Source of the DNA: G963665925 sp963676345
GTDB taxonomy: Bacteria > Bacillota > Clostridia > Peptostreptococcales > Acidaminobacteraceae
Reading direction: 5' to 3'
DNA: 64,000 bases
Assembly (NCBI GenBank): GCA_963676345.2
Contig: CAXXTS010000004.1
Span: forward strand, 434,001 to 498,000
Both the position numbers and the translations under genes were made by a program. Of the stretch, positions 51,778 to 60,861 are shown in pieces (position 1 is the first letter of the stretch; every line of letters starts with the position of its first letter). The notes beneath the pieces are model-generated. The model was not told the origin of the DNA. It saw nothing but the letters and a program-made list of their open reading frames with translations, and did no database searches.

Positions 51778-53823
51778 ATGATTAAGAAGGTAATAAAGAG
51801 AGAAGGGCAAATTGAAAACTATAACGCCTTGAAAATATCGATGGCTATAAATAAAGCGTTTATTGAAACGGGTATTAAGCTAGAGCAGGAGATGCACATA
51901 CTGGTAGAGCAGACCGCTAGCAGACTTATAAAGGAAACCGTACATATTGAAGAAATTCAAGATGCAGTTGAGATGACCCTAATGGACAATAGCTACTATG
52001 AGGTTGCAAAAGCTTATATTTTATATCGAGAAGAGCATGCAAAAAAGCGTCTTGGAATTGATCATTACATTAACAAAATTGATGAATACATGGAAAAGAC
52101 TGACTGGCGTGTTAATGAGAATTCTAACGCACACTACAGCTACGGTGCACTGAATCGCTATATTTCTGAAATGCAATCAAGAGATTACTGGTTACATCGG
52201 GTATATCCATCAAAAATTTCTAACCCGTATAAAAATGGCGATATTCATATTCATGATTTAGGAGCTCTTACAGTTTATTGCTGTGGTTACTCGCTACTTG
52301 ATATTATCATGAAGGGTGTTAAAGGCATTAGCAATATTCCAAGTTCGAAACCAGCCAAGCATTTTAGCAGTTTTTTGGCACAGGTCGCAAACTTGACGAC
52401 AATCTTCCAAAATGAAATTGCTGGTGCAGTTGCCTTTAGTTCTTTTGATACATTAACGGCTCCATTTGTAAAAGAAGATAAACTTACTTATGAAGAAGTG
52501 AAGCAAATTATGCAGGGTTTCATCTTCCAAATCAACTCCAATAGTCGCGGGGGTGCCGAACCGGCTTTTTCAAATCTCACATTTGACCTTATGGTGCCGT
52601 CTGATATGAAAGATAAACCTGCGGTTATTGCAGGCAAAGTGTTGGATTACAACTATTCGCAGTGCCAAGTAGAGATGGATATGATTAACAAGGCGTTCTA
52701 TGAAGTTATGCTGGAGGGGGATTCCAATGGGGCTGTACACAGCTACCCAATTCCTACGTATAACATTCATAAGGCTTTTGATTGGAATCGTGATAATGAT
52801 AGACTCCTGTGGGAGATGACAGGGAAGTACGGAATCCCTTATTTTGCGAATTTTATTAACTCAGATATGAACCCTGAAGATGCTAGAAGCATGTGTTGTA
52901 GACTTCGCCTTGACAAACGTGAACTCGTTAAACGAAATGGCGGCCTTTTTGGGTCAGGTGAGAAAACCGGTTCAATAGGTGTCGTTACATTAAATCTGCC
53001 GCGCTATGCATATGAAGCGGATAGCAAAGACGCATTTTTTGAAATTCTTGACCGCAATATGGTGCTTGCAAAAGATTCGCTGGTCATCAAACGTAAGTTT
53101 CTTCAGAAGCAGTTGGAGCGTGGCCTATTACCTGCTTTTATGGAGTATGTCGGTACGCTTGACAATCATTTCAGCACAATTGGGTACTTAGGTGCCAACG
53201 AAATGTGCATGAATCTTCTACAAAAGGACATCCTGTCACCCGAGGGATATGATTTCACATATGAAGTTATTGAGTATATGCGGGCTCGTATGCAAGATTT
53301 TCAGGAAGAAACAGGAGATTTATTTAATTTGGAGGCAACGCCAGCTGAAAGTACAGCATACAAGCTGGCAAGTCGCGACAAAAAGATTTATAAAGACATT
53401 TACACACTTGGAGAACACGTTCCTTACTATACAAACAGTTGCCATATTCCTGTTAAGAAGGTTACGGACATAAAATCACTTTATACACATCAACATAAAT
53501 TGCAAGCACTGCATACAGGTGGTACAGTTGTTCATAATTATTTGGAGACCTCAATTTCGGGTGAAAAGGCAAAGGCGATTGTAAAATATGTAACCGAAAA
53601 TTTTGAAGCACCATATACGTCACTCTCACCAGTTTACAGTATTTGCAGTACACATGGATTTATTCATGGCAGTCATGATATTTGTCCGTACTGTGGAGAA
53701 TCTGCTGAAAAATATCAGCGTGTTACAGGATACATTCGTCCTGTCAGCCGATTCAATGATGGTAAAAAGGAAGAGTTTAGGGATCGTAATCAACTGAGTC
53801 CATGCAAAGAGCAGGCAAACTGA
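51778..53823 (+). CDS. nrdD: Anaerobic (class III) ribonucleoside-triphosphate reductase
   Basis: 681 residues. An N-terminal ATP-cone (about 1-95) controls activity. The catalytic barrel follows and the C-terminus has a zinc site (CSTHGFIHGSHDICPYCGE) and the glycyl-radical loop RVTGYIRPVSRFNDGKKEEF. It makes deoxynucleotides without oxygen, using a radical generated by NrdG, encoded next. Start ATG 51778 after GGAAGGAG. Control by NrdR and B12 is visible upstream; B12 repression of a B12-independent reductase suggests a B12-dependent class II enzyme elsewhere in the genome. Confidence 0.97.
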   Translation: MIKKVIKREGQIENYNALKISMAINKAFIETGIKLEQEMHILVEQTASRLIKETVHIEEIQDAVEMTLMDNSYYEVAKAYILYREEHAKKRLGIDHYINKIDEYMEKTDWRVNENSNAHYSYGALNRYISEMQSRDYWLHRVYPSKISNPYKNGDIHIHDLGALTVYCCGYSLLDIIMKGVKGISNIPSSKPAKHFSSFLAQVANLTTIFQNEIAGAVAFSSFDTLTAPFVKEDKLTYEEVKQIMQGFIFQINSNSRGGAEPAFSNLTFDLMVPSDMKDKPAVIAGKVLDYNYSQCQVEMDMINKAFYEVMLEGDSNGAVHSYPIPTYNIHKAFDWNRDNDRLLWEMTGKYGIPYFANFINSDMNPEDARSMCCRLRLDKRELVKRNGGLFGSGEKTGSIGVVTLNLPRYAYEADSKDAFFEILDRNMVLAKDSLVIKRKFLQKQLERGLLPAFMEYVGTLDNHFSTIGYLGANEMCMNLLQKDILSPEGYDFTYEVIEYMRARMQDFQEETGDLFNLEATPAESTAYKLASRDKKIYKDIYTLGEHVPYYTNSCHIPVKKVTDIKSLYTHQHKLQALHTGGTVVHNYLETSISGEKAKAIVKYVTENFEAPYTSLSPVYSICSTHGFIHGSHDICPYCGESAEKYQRVTGYIRPVSRFNDGKKEEFRDRNQLSPCKEQAN

Positions 53824-53824
53824 T

Positions 53825-54313
53825 ATGTTAAAGCAAAATGACTACGGTGGAAAGCGTATTGCTTACAAAGGCATTGTGCATAATATATTGAATGACGCAC
53901 CTTTTATTGGGACACTGATCATTGCAAAGAACTGTAGTATGCCCTGCAAAGATTGTATTAATGCGCATTTGAAATCTCCTGAGCATATTCGTGTGGAATC
54001 AGCATTTGAAATTATGGATAAGGTGAAGTCAAATGGTCTCGATGAAGGCATCATTCTTTCAGGTCTTGAGTGGACAGAACAGGCAGAGGATTTGTTAGTT
54101 TTGGTGGATTGTGCCCTTGAAAATGGATTGAAAGTCATGGTGTATACACATCACTCAGAAGACCGTTTTTTCAGTATTATCCCTGAACTCATAGGCAAAC
54201 CCATTTATGTGAAGTTTGGGTTATATGATGCGTCACTGTGTAGCGAAACACATTTTTCACACACGGTAAAACTTGCAACAACCAATCAATATATCAAATG
54301 GCTGGCGGTTTAA
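53825..54313 (+). CDS. nrdG: Radical-SAM activase of anaerobic ribonucleotide reductase
   Basis: 162 residues, usual size. The [4Fe-4S] motif CSMPCKDC (CxxxCxxC) lies near residues 37-44, followed by the SAM-binding barrel half (GIILSGLEWTEQ). It begins 1 base after nrdD. It installs the glycyl radical in NrdD. Confidence 0.93.
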   Translation: MLKQNDYGGKRIAYKGIVHNILNDAPFIGTLIIAKNCSMPCKDCINAHLKSPEHIRVESAFEIMDKVKSNGLDEGIILSGLEWTEQAEDLLVLVDCALENGLKVMVYTHHSEDRFFSIIPELIGKPIYVKFGLYDASLCSETHFSHTVKLATTNQYIKWLAV

Positions 54314-54360
54314 AGTTGTAAGTTAGTGTTATGACAGTTTTTACATGCCTTTAGAAATAC

Positions 54361-54407
54361 AAAAACCCCTGAAATTAAAAGCTACTTGATTTTAGGGGTT
54401 TTATTTT
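54361..54407 (+). terminator. Terminator of nrdDG
   Basis: AAAACCCCTGAAAT / ATTTTAGGGGTTTT (one mismatch) and a T-rich tail. Confidence 0.85.
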
Positions 54408-54451
54408 AGATGTGAGCCATATGAAAGGAAGTAGTAAATCAAATTTCTTAA

Positions 54452-54598
54452 GTGAGCCAGCAAACCGCTTCAAACTCTCAACAGGGCGCTGCTGCAAGTG
54501 AAGAAATGGCAGCACGTGCTGAGACACTTCGGGATATGGTGAGTACCTTTAAGTGGTGGGGAAATCTACAAAGCAATTTGAGTATGACATACAGATGA
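54452..54598 (+). pseudogene. Remnant of a chemoreceptor 3' end
   Basis: 48 codons whose first 33 read VSQQTASNSQQGAAASEE then MAARAETLRDMVSTFKW, the typical C-terminal end of an MCP signalling domain. A TAA lies directly upstream in frame and no start or RBS is evident, so only the last bit of a gene remains; the last codons before TGA are not MCP-like. A terminator follows at 54659. Confidence 0.75.
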
Positions 54599-54847
54599 TT
54601 GATATTGAGTGAAGCCTGTAGTAAGGCAAAAAAAGCGTTTGAATGAAGCATTTAAGAGAAGAAGACTTCAGATTTTGAAGTCTTCTTTTGATTTGTTGTA
54701 AAGCATAAGAAATGCGTGAAATAATCTGTTCCTGCCAATGAGTAAGCCCAGTGGTCAGTGGGTGCATACTTATTATGGTTGTGTATGAGAGAAGCCCAAG
54801 TGAGGTATTTATAAGCGGGACGGGTATAGATGACTTAGGAGGGTGCC
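54599..54847. other. Intergenic region after the MCP remnant
   Basis: Holds one strong terminator (54659-54690) and no recognisable gene before the next ORF. Confidence 0.4.
54659..54690 (+). terminator. Terminator after the MCP remnant
   Basis: GAAGACTTCA / TGAAGTCTTC stem and TTTTG tail; probably the old terminator of the lost chemoreceptor gene. Confidence 0.8.
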
Positions 54848-55696
54848 ATGAGAATAATATTAAAGCGTGCATGGAAAATTGGTTTTGCTATAGCTTGTAT
54901 TTCTTTACTGAGTCTCTTACTGCCGTTTAGCCGAATTATTCCAAGTGCGCTGATTATGATGGTGAATAATATCCACGAGCAGAGGACAGCGCTGACCCAT
55001 ACAGAACATATTGATGTGATATTTCCAAAGGTGAATGCCAAGACTGGACATCACTGGTATCCCTTTATGCTGTATTATGATGCAGGGCGTCTTCTTACAC
55101 GTCAGTCAGGCATGGAGATAGATTTAACTATTCTATATAATTTTGGTGGATTTGATTCGCGTACTGGGAATTCAATGCTATATCAGGTGGGAACGCCTTA
55201 TGAAGGCGCATTTTTTGGAGCCTACTTGTTGAAAGAGGCAGACGAACCATATAGCTACCTGTTTAATGAATCTGGTTTGCCGTTGACGGCTTCTTTGGGT
55301 CAAATAGCAAAGCTAGACTACGTGCGGTTGGTACTGGAGGGAATGGGCGCAGAAAGGAATCGTTTACAGTTCGAGTGGGTGGATGGAGAGGTAGAAGCTG
55401 ACCGTATTTCGGGTCTGGATTTTTATGAAATTTCAAGCACCTTAGTGACCCATAGTCCAGTGCACAGCTACCAGTCATTTCAGATAGCCTATCTCCAGTA
55501 TGGGTTACCGAATAAGGCTGTTTCAGTAGAGTTTGGCCCTTTAACCCTATACAGCCGTGTTTGGGTGGGCAAGATCGAGCCAAAAGGAGTCAGTATTGTG
55601 TTTTATGCCATGACGCCAGATGAAGCATTTCTCAACCAGATAGAGACAGACATTATTCATAGCGTGATGATTAAAGTGGATGGACTCAGCGATTAA
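54848..55696 (+). CDS. Membrane-anchored protein of unknown function
   Basis: 282 residues; I do not recognise a family. One hydrophobic helix (about 8-38) with a short basic start anchors it; the rest looks extracytoplasmic and beta-rich, with motifs such as HHWYPFMLYYDAGRLLTRQ. The start is ATG 54848 after AGGAGGGTG. It lies upstream of rlmH but with its own signals. Codon use matches the host genes around it. Confidence 0.7.
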   Translation: MRIILKRAWKIGFAIACISLLSLLLPFSRIIPSALIMMVNNIHEQRTALTHTEHIDVIFPKVNAKTGHHWYPFMLYYDAGRLLTRQSGMEIDLTILYNFGGFDSRTGNSMLYQVGTPYEGAFFGAYLLKEADEPYSYLFNESGLPLTASLGQIAKLDYVRLVLEGMGAERNRLQFEWVDGEVEADRISGLDFYEISSTLVTHSPVHSYQSFQIAYLQYGLPNKAVSVEFGPLTLYSRVWVGKIEPKGVSIVFYAMTPDEAFLNQIETDIIHSVMIKVDGLSD

Positions 55697-55813
55697 AATA
55701 GGAAAATGAAGTGTTTATGATGATAAAAAAGTTTATAAAATGATGTAGAGAATTTGAGAGACCACCGGACTGATGTATAATCGAAGGGAAACTATGAATA
55801 AGGAAGGTTCAAT

Positions 55814-56293
55814 ATGAAAATTACAGTGATTTCTGTGGGGAAAATAAAAGAGAAGTATTTTACAGCAGCCATTGCTGAGTATGCAAAGCGGTTGAGTAAA
55901 TACTGCAAGCTGGAACAGGTTGAAGTACCTGATGAAAAGTGTCCAGAGTCCTTAAGCGAGAAGGAAGAAATTCAGGTTAAAGACAAAGAGGGAGAACGTA
56001 TTTTGGCGAAAATTCCCGATCAGGCCTATGTGATTGCCCTGGCCATTGAAGGCAAGCAGTTGACCAGTGAGGCGCTTTCAGACCATATTGAAAAGCTTGG
56101 CGTGAGTGGTAAGAGCCATATTGTATTTGTCATTGGGGGGTCACTGGGGCTGGCAGAAGCTGTTCTGAAGCGGGCAAACTACAAGCTGTCCTTTTCAAAG
56201 ATGACTTTTCCCCACCAGCTCATGAAGGTAGTCTTGCTTGAGCAGGTTTACCGAGCATATCGGATTGCGCGGGGTGAACCGTATCACAAGTGA
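55814..56293 (+). CDS. rlmH: 23S rRNA pseudouridine-1915 N3-methyltransferase RlmH
   Basis: 159 residues, full length. The SPOUT fold shows MKITVISVGKIKEKYF, the SAM-binding FVIGGSLGLAEAV and the conserved C-terminal MTFPHQLMKVVLLEQVYRAYRIARGEPYHK. The 3' end (TATCACAAGTGA) corresponds to the place where SCC-type elements insert in staphylococcal rlmH (orfX). AT-rich defence genes start just beyond. Confidence 0.97.
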   Translation: MKITVISVGKIKEKYFTAAIAEYAKRLSKYCKLEQVEVPDEKCPESLSEKEEIQVKDKEGERILAKIPDQAYVIALAIEGKQLTSEALSDHIEKLGVSGKSHIVFVIGGSLGLAEAVLKRANYKLSFSKMTFPHQLMKVVLLEQVYRAYRIARGEPYHK

Positions 56294-56424
56294 CCCTAAA
56301 ACCGAGTTATGTCGATGAGTTATTTAATAAAATTCAGGTTACGAATCTGTTGATATCAGTTGAAAATGTTGATATAACAGGAGTTGATAGAATAATTTAA
56401 TTAGTAGGATTAGTAAATATATTT

Positions 56425-56463
56425 GCCTGTAACGCCTTAAAATATAAGAATTACAGGCTTTTC
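56425..56463 (+). terminator. Terminator after rlmH
   Basis: GCCTGTAA / TTACAGGC with an 18-base loop and TTTTC. Confidence 0.75.
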
Positions 56464-56529
56464 TAGTTGGTGAAGCGTACAGATGTAGTGCGGTCGTATC
56501 AGCTTATCAATTTTCAAATGCATTATTAG

Positions 56530-56563
56530 AGACATCACTTTGATTAAGTGGTGTCTTATTTAT
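56530..56563 (+). terminator. Second terminator before the defence island
   Basis: AGACATCAC / GTGGTGTCT and a short T-rich tail. Confidence 0.7.
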
Positions 56564-56680
56564 ATGTATGAAGCCATAGTAGTATATAAAATAAAAATAC
56601 AGTCAATATCTGGTAATGGGTATTGTGTAGGAGTATAATTAATTATGAAAGTGTAATAAGTGTTGAAAAGGAGGGATAAT

Positions 56681-58414
56681 ATGATATTGAAGTATCTGTC
56701 TATAAAGAATTTTAGGAACTTTGAAAATGTAGACATAGATTTAACTAATAGAAATGTAATTTTTGGAATGAATGATATAGGTAAAAGCAATTTTTTGATG
56801 GCTTTGCGGTTCTTATTTGATAGGGGTATCCGTAAAGAAGGACTAGTAGATACTGATTTTTATAATAAAGATACAAGTCGTGAAGTTGAGATAACATTGA
56901 TGGTAGAGCTAAGTGACGATGATGACGATGATGATAGTAAAAAGATATTCAAAATGATGAAAGGTGCTATCCCTTCTGATACATATGAGGTTTATTTTCA
57001 ATTAAAATCTACTTACTCGGAAGAAAGATTTACAGGAGACCCACAACTTTATTGGGGATGTGATTTAGAAAATTTAGAAGATATTCCTAGTAAGCAAATG
57101 TATTACGAAATAGATAAGCATATAAATGTAGTTTATATAGATTCATCTATACGCCTAGAAAATACATTTAAGAAGTATTCTAGGGATATATTTAGAAAAG
57201 ATACTAGTTTGAATGAAGCTGAAAGAAAGGACATTACTGCTAAGATAGGTGAGCTTAATGAAAGCGTAAGTGATTTATCTGCAATAAAGACATTTGAAAA
57301 GGATTTAGTGGAGGAGTATAAGAAGTTCAGAGATGAAGACGGTTTTAATGTCAAAATTAAATCTGAAATCGAAATTGGTAACTTGCATAGTAAACTAACA
57401 CCATATATATTGGATGAATCTTGTGAAACATATCCAACATCAGGTGATGGTAGGAAGAAGATTTTAGCTTATACACTTCTAACTTTGGAGCATCGTAGAA
57501 AAGAAGATGAAATGATAAATATCTTCTTAATCGAAGAGTTAGAAAACCACTTACATAGGTCTATGCAACTAGCCTTATCACACGAAATATTCTCGGATAA
57601 GTTGTTTAATTATCTATTCATTACTACACATTCATCGTTAATTGTAAGTCAAATGGATGAAGTCAACTTAATAAAGCTAGTGAGAGAATGTTCTGTCGTG
57701 GGCAAATCCCATATATATAAAGTGTCGAGGAAATATAGGTCGTTAAAAAGCAAACTTAATCAAAACTTAGCTGAGGCAATATACGCTGATGTTGTTTTGT
57801 TAGTGGAAGGACCATCAGAGAAGGTCTTATTTGAGAGAGTGTTGAATGTTAAGTGCAAAACATATGAAAGTCTAGGAGGGTACATCCTTGAAGTTGACGG
57901 TATTAATTTTCAAGAGTATTATGATGTTTTAATTCCGCTAGGAGTTAATGTTATTGTACGTACAGATAATGATTTGAGAATTGCTAAAGGCTCTGTTAAA
58001 GCAAGTTTAATTGGAATAAATAGATGCTTAAAACTTCTGAATAGAACGACGAAACCGCCATTAGCTATTAAAGATGTTAAATTGTTCAAAGAGAATGTAG
58101 AAGAACAAGTGAAAGTAAAGCGCAATTTGTATGACAGTAGATACCCTAAAACCATAAAAAACCTTAGTAAGAAGAATATATTCCTTTCGAGGGTTGATTT
58201 GGAGAATGACTTGGATGAGGTTATTGGGACTATTCTTGATGAGTTATCAGCAGATAACGGCAGTAGCAAGAATGGGGTAGATTTTCTTCAAACAGCTAAG
58301 TTAAAGAATATGATTAAGCTTTGTCAGAAGATGAAGAGAAAAGATGTTAATGCGATATATAAGCATGAGAGATTTGAATGCTTAAGGAAGTTGGTGGACT
58401 TATGTTCCCAATAG
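56681..58414 (+). CDS. gajA: Gabija protein GajA, OLD-family ATPase-nuclease
   Basis: 577 residues, matching the class-2 OLD size. The ABC-like ATPase has Walker A GMNDIGKS (residues 29-36) and FLIEELENHLHRS for Walker B. A C-terminal TOPRIM nuclease has LLVEGPSEK (about 375) and RTDND (about 426), the metal-binding acidic residues. Start ATG 56681 after AAGGAGGG. It overlaps the next gene, a UvrD-like helicase, the defining Gabija pair. GajA nicks DNA and is controlled by nucleotide levels, as shown for the Bacillus cereus system. Low-GC composition unlike its neighbours upstream suggests transfer. Confidence 0.92.
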   Translation: MILKYLSIKNFRNFENVDIDLTNRNVIFGMNDIGKSNFLMALRFLFDRGIRKEGLVDTDFYNKDTSREVEITLMVELSDDDDDDDSKKIFKMMKGAIPSDTYEVYFQLKSTYSEERFTGDPQLYWGCDLENLEDIPSKQMYYEIDKHINVVYIDSSIRLENTFKKYSRDIFRKDTSLNEAERKDITAKIGELNESVSDLSAIKTFEKDLVEEYKKFRDEDGFNVKIKSEIEIGNLHSKLTPYILDESCETYPTSGDGRKKILAYTLLTLEHRRKEDEMINIFLIEELENHLHRSMQLALSHEIFSDKLFNYLFITTHSSLIVSQMDEVNLIKLVRECSVVGKSHIYKVSRKYRSLKSKLNQNLAEAIYADVVLLVEGPSEKVLFERVLNVKCKTYESLGGYILEVDGINFQEYYDVLIPLGVNVIVRTDNDLRIAKGSVKASLIGINRCLKLLNRTTKPPLAIKDVKLFKENVEEQVKVKRNLYDSRYPKTIKNLSKKNIFLSRVDLENDLDEVIGTILDELSADNGSSKNGVDFLQTAKLKNMIKLCQKMKRKDVNAIYKHERFECLRKLVDLCSQ

Positions 58415-59949
58415 ACAATGAAATAAGAAAAAAAGTTATTTCCTGTGAAGGTAATGTTGTAATTAGTGCTAGTGCAGGTACTGGCAAGACACATACTACT
58501 ATTCTGAGAATACTTAGCGATATGGAAAGGAACCAGAACTTTAGAACATTTGCAGCAGTTACGTTTACGAAAAAAGCTGCAAAAGAGATATTAAAAAGAC
58601 TTGGACCAAATAAAGGTGACGGATTTGTAGGGACTAATGATAACTTTGTATGGACCGAGATTATTCAACCATTTATGTATGATGTTTATGGGAGTGAGTT
58701 TAAGCGTGATATTAATCCTGATTATAGCAATAAAAATATGGTGAGGACATTTGATTCTGGTATAGACAAAATTCGTGATACTGGCTTGATGTGTAAGCTT
58801 AGTAATAAGAAAAAGAACTTTGCATTTCAACTTGCTCTTGATATTCTGGTGAAATCACATTCTGCAAAAAGATACTTGAAGTCAAAATATTATCGAATAT
58901 ATATTGATGAGTATCAAGATAGTGATGAGGATATGCACAAATTTTTTATGTACCTTAGTGATGAACTTTGTATACCGTTATTTATAGTGGGTGATGAAAA
59001 ACAATCTATATATGCTTGGAGAGGGGCATATCGCAGAGGTTTTACTAGTTTGTTTACAAAAGATTCTTTTGAGCTATTTGTATTAAAACACAATTTCCGT
59101 TCAGACCAAGCTATCCAAAATTATTCAAATATTTTTATGAAGAGTGTAAGACATTATTACGAAGTATGTGATTTCAACGATGAAATAACAATACTTAAGT
59201 ATAACTCTGTTGATGATGCTTGTGATTTCATAAGTGGCTGGATTAAAGAAAACGAGAAATGTGCTATGTTGAATTATAAAAAGAATGTAGCGAGTGCCTG
59301 GAGTGATAGGTTAAATGATAAAGGGTTACAGTTCGTTTATGTGCCTAGCTCACCATTAGATTATTCAGATATCGAAAGTGAACACATTTGGATATCAAGA
59401 GGGATAGCTGATTTTGTTATTAAACATAGATATAGTGAATATGATTTTAGAGATGAAATCCCTATTCCTGAAACATATAGGGTAGCGGAACTCAGGAAAC
59501 ATCTTGTTAGAATAAAAGAGTCTGTCGCTGATTATGGTAATTTTGAAGCACTGTGTTACAAGTTTTACTCTTACCTAGGGTATGAAGATGTTACAGAGAA
59601 AGTAAAAAATGAAGTCAAAGTTTTAAATGAAGTTGTAACAGATGAGCAATATATATCTACATATAATCAGGAGCATTACACTTTAACATCAGGTACCATA
59701 CATTCATCAAAGGGATTGGAGTTTAGTCAAGTAATCATTAATGCTAGGGATTACGATTTTCGTGAGTCTGAAGCTAAGCAATTACACTATGTTGCAGTTA
59801 CAAGACCCAAAAACAGATTGTTAATACTTGCTAAAGAAGGTACTGTCTTTGATAGGTACTCAAAATATATTGAAACAGCGGTAAAACGCACGAATGAACT
59901 TGATATTAATATTAGTATTGAGGATGTTATTAAAGTAGAGGAATCCTGA
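58402..59949 (+). CDS. gajB: Gabija protein GajB, UvrD-like helicase
   Basis: 515 residues. Superfamily-1 helicase motifs: SASAGTGKTHT (I), YIDEYQDSD (II), VGDEKQSIYAWRGA (III), GTIHSSKGLEFSQV (V) and HYVAVTRPKNRLLIL (VI). The start ATG 58402 overlaps the gajA stop by 13 bases, so the two are coupled. An upstream in-frame ATG at 58378 is possible. In Gabija GajB activates or assists GajA. No deletion or frameshift is seen. Confidence 0.92.
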   Translation: MFPIDNEIRKKVISCEGNVVISASAGTGKTHTTILRILSDMERNQNFRTFAAVTFTKKAAKEILKRLGPNKGDGFVGTNDNFVWTEIIQPFMYDVYGSEFKRDINPDYSNKNMVRTFDSGIDKIRDTGLMCKLSNKKKNFAFQLALDILVKSHSAKRYLKSKYYRIYIDEYQDSDEDMHKFFMYLSDELCIPLFIVGDEKQSIYAWRGAYRRGFTSLFTKDSFELFVLKHNFRSDQAIQNYSNIFMKSVRHYYEVCDFNDEITILKYNSVDDACDFISGWIKENEKCAMLNYKKNVASAWSDRLNDKGLQFVYVPSSPLDYSDIESEHIWISRGIADFVIKHRYSEYDFRDEIPIPETYRVAELRKHLVRIKESVADYGNFEALCYKFYSYLGYEDVTEKVKNEVKVLNEVVTDEQYISTYNQEHYTLTSGTIHSSKGLEFSQVIINARDYDFRESEAKQLHYVAVTRPKNRLLILAKEGTVFDRYSKYIETAVKRTNELDINISIEDVIKVEES

Positions 59950-60023
59950 TCAATTTGAACATTATTGATTATTTTGTTCTGAAATGCTGAAGGTGATGGA
60001 ATCTGTATAGTGGGAGGAGAATT

Positions 60024-60677
60024 ATGGTAGAAAAAAGTATTGTGGTTGATTATGTGTGGCAGTATTCACGTTATCACGGGGATATGTTATTATACTGTGA
60101 ACAAATTAATGAAGATGTGAATGGATTTGCAAGTTTAATATTATTGTTTAATGTACTAGAATCAACGTTTAAGAATAGATTGAATAATTTTGATGATAAA
60201 TTTGTATCATTGATAAAACAGGCAAATAGCGAGGGAATTATTAGTGATGTTGAATGTAGATTTTTAAATGACCCAAATCAAGGGATTAGAAGGATTAGGA
60301 ATCTGCTTTCACACGCTAATATATCAAGGTTTAATTTTCGGTTATCTGATGAAGAACTATTGTATCCGTTTTCAGAGAAAGAAAATTGCTCTATATTCTA
60401 TAATCTTGTATCACCAATCATATTCAATATTATACTTAAGTTAGCTCAAGTGTCTTTTATTGAGGGGTCTCAACAAGAGATTAATGTAGATGATATGATA
60501 TCTAATTTGAAGTTTGAAATAGTTGATTTATCAGCACGTGAAATTCTGAAACTAAAGGGGTGGGACGATGACGCTCTAAATAAAATATCAGAGTTGGATA
60601 TGGCTGAACAATACCGAATTGCTGAAAACAGTAGTGATATTAATGTACTTGGGTATATATTTGAGGGATTAAAGTAA
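60024..60677 (+). CDS. HEPN-motif protein in the Gabija transcription unit
   Basis: 217 residues; not a member of a named family I can place. It has RIRNLLSH, containing the HEPN ribonuclease motif RNxxxH (R92-N93, H97), within a helical context (FASLILLFNVLESTFKNRL). The C-terminal half (about 150-217) is helical and charged. It starts 74 bp after gajB with a GGGAGGAG RBS; no terminator separates them, and the first terminator is after this gene. This could be an added effector or a separate defence gene. The 3-component grouping is inference. Confidence 0.8.
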   Translation: MVEKSIVVDYVWQYSRYHGDMLLYCEQINEDVNGFASLILLFNVLESTFKNRLNNFDDKFVSLIKQANSEGIISDVECRFLNDPNQGIRRIRNLLSHANISRFNFRLSDEELLYPFSEKENCSIFYNLVSPIIFNIILKLAQVSFIEGSQQEINVDDMISNLKFEIVDLSAREILKLKGWDDDALNKISELDMAEQYRIAENSSDINVLGYIFEGLK

Positions 60678-60685
60678 GAGAGAGT

Positions 60686-60718
60686 GATGAACTTGTGATT
60701 ATGGGTTCATCTTTTTTT
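60686..60718 (+). terminator. Terminator of the Gabija-HEPN unit
   Basis: GATGAAC / GTTCATC hairpin followed by seven T. Confidence 0.85.
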
Positions 60719-60774
60719 ATTGATTCTAAATAGAGCAAGACATTATGTTGAGATATGAATTAAAATATGATAAG

Positions 60775-60798
60775 CTTAAAGAACATATGTTCTTTAAG
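60775..60798. promoter_or_regulatory. 24-bp perfect palindrome, putative operator
   Basis: CTTAAAGAACAT followed by its exact reverse complement. It lies 9 bp upstream of the -35 of the next promoter and 64 bp from the regulator's ATG, the layout of an autoregulated operator. Confidence 0.75.
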
Positions 60799-60807
60799 AA
60801 AGCGATA

Positions 60808-60836
60808 TTGCTTTTCAAACCCTCGGATGTTAGAAT
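60808..60836 (+). promoter_or_regulatory. Promoter of the RM operon
   Basis: TTGCTT (60808-60813), 17-bp spacer, TAGAAT (60831-60836). It supports starting the regulator at 60862. Confidence 0.6.
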
Positions 60837-60861
60837 TGATAGAGTGAAAAGGGTGATAAAT

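Noticed and set aside
54549..54872. 107-codon minus-strand gene
   Set aside because: No RBS, overlaps a terminator and the start of the next gene, and composition is not protein-like.
60745..60861. Longer N-terminus for the RHH regulator
   Set aside because: It would contain the palindrome and the promoter, and the residues are not family-like; ATG 60862 has better context.
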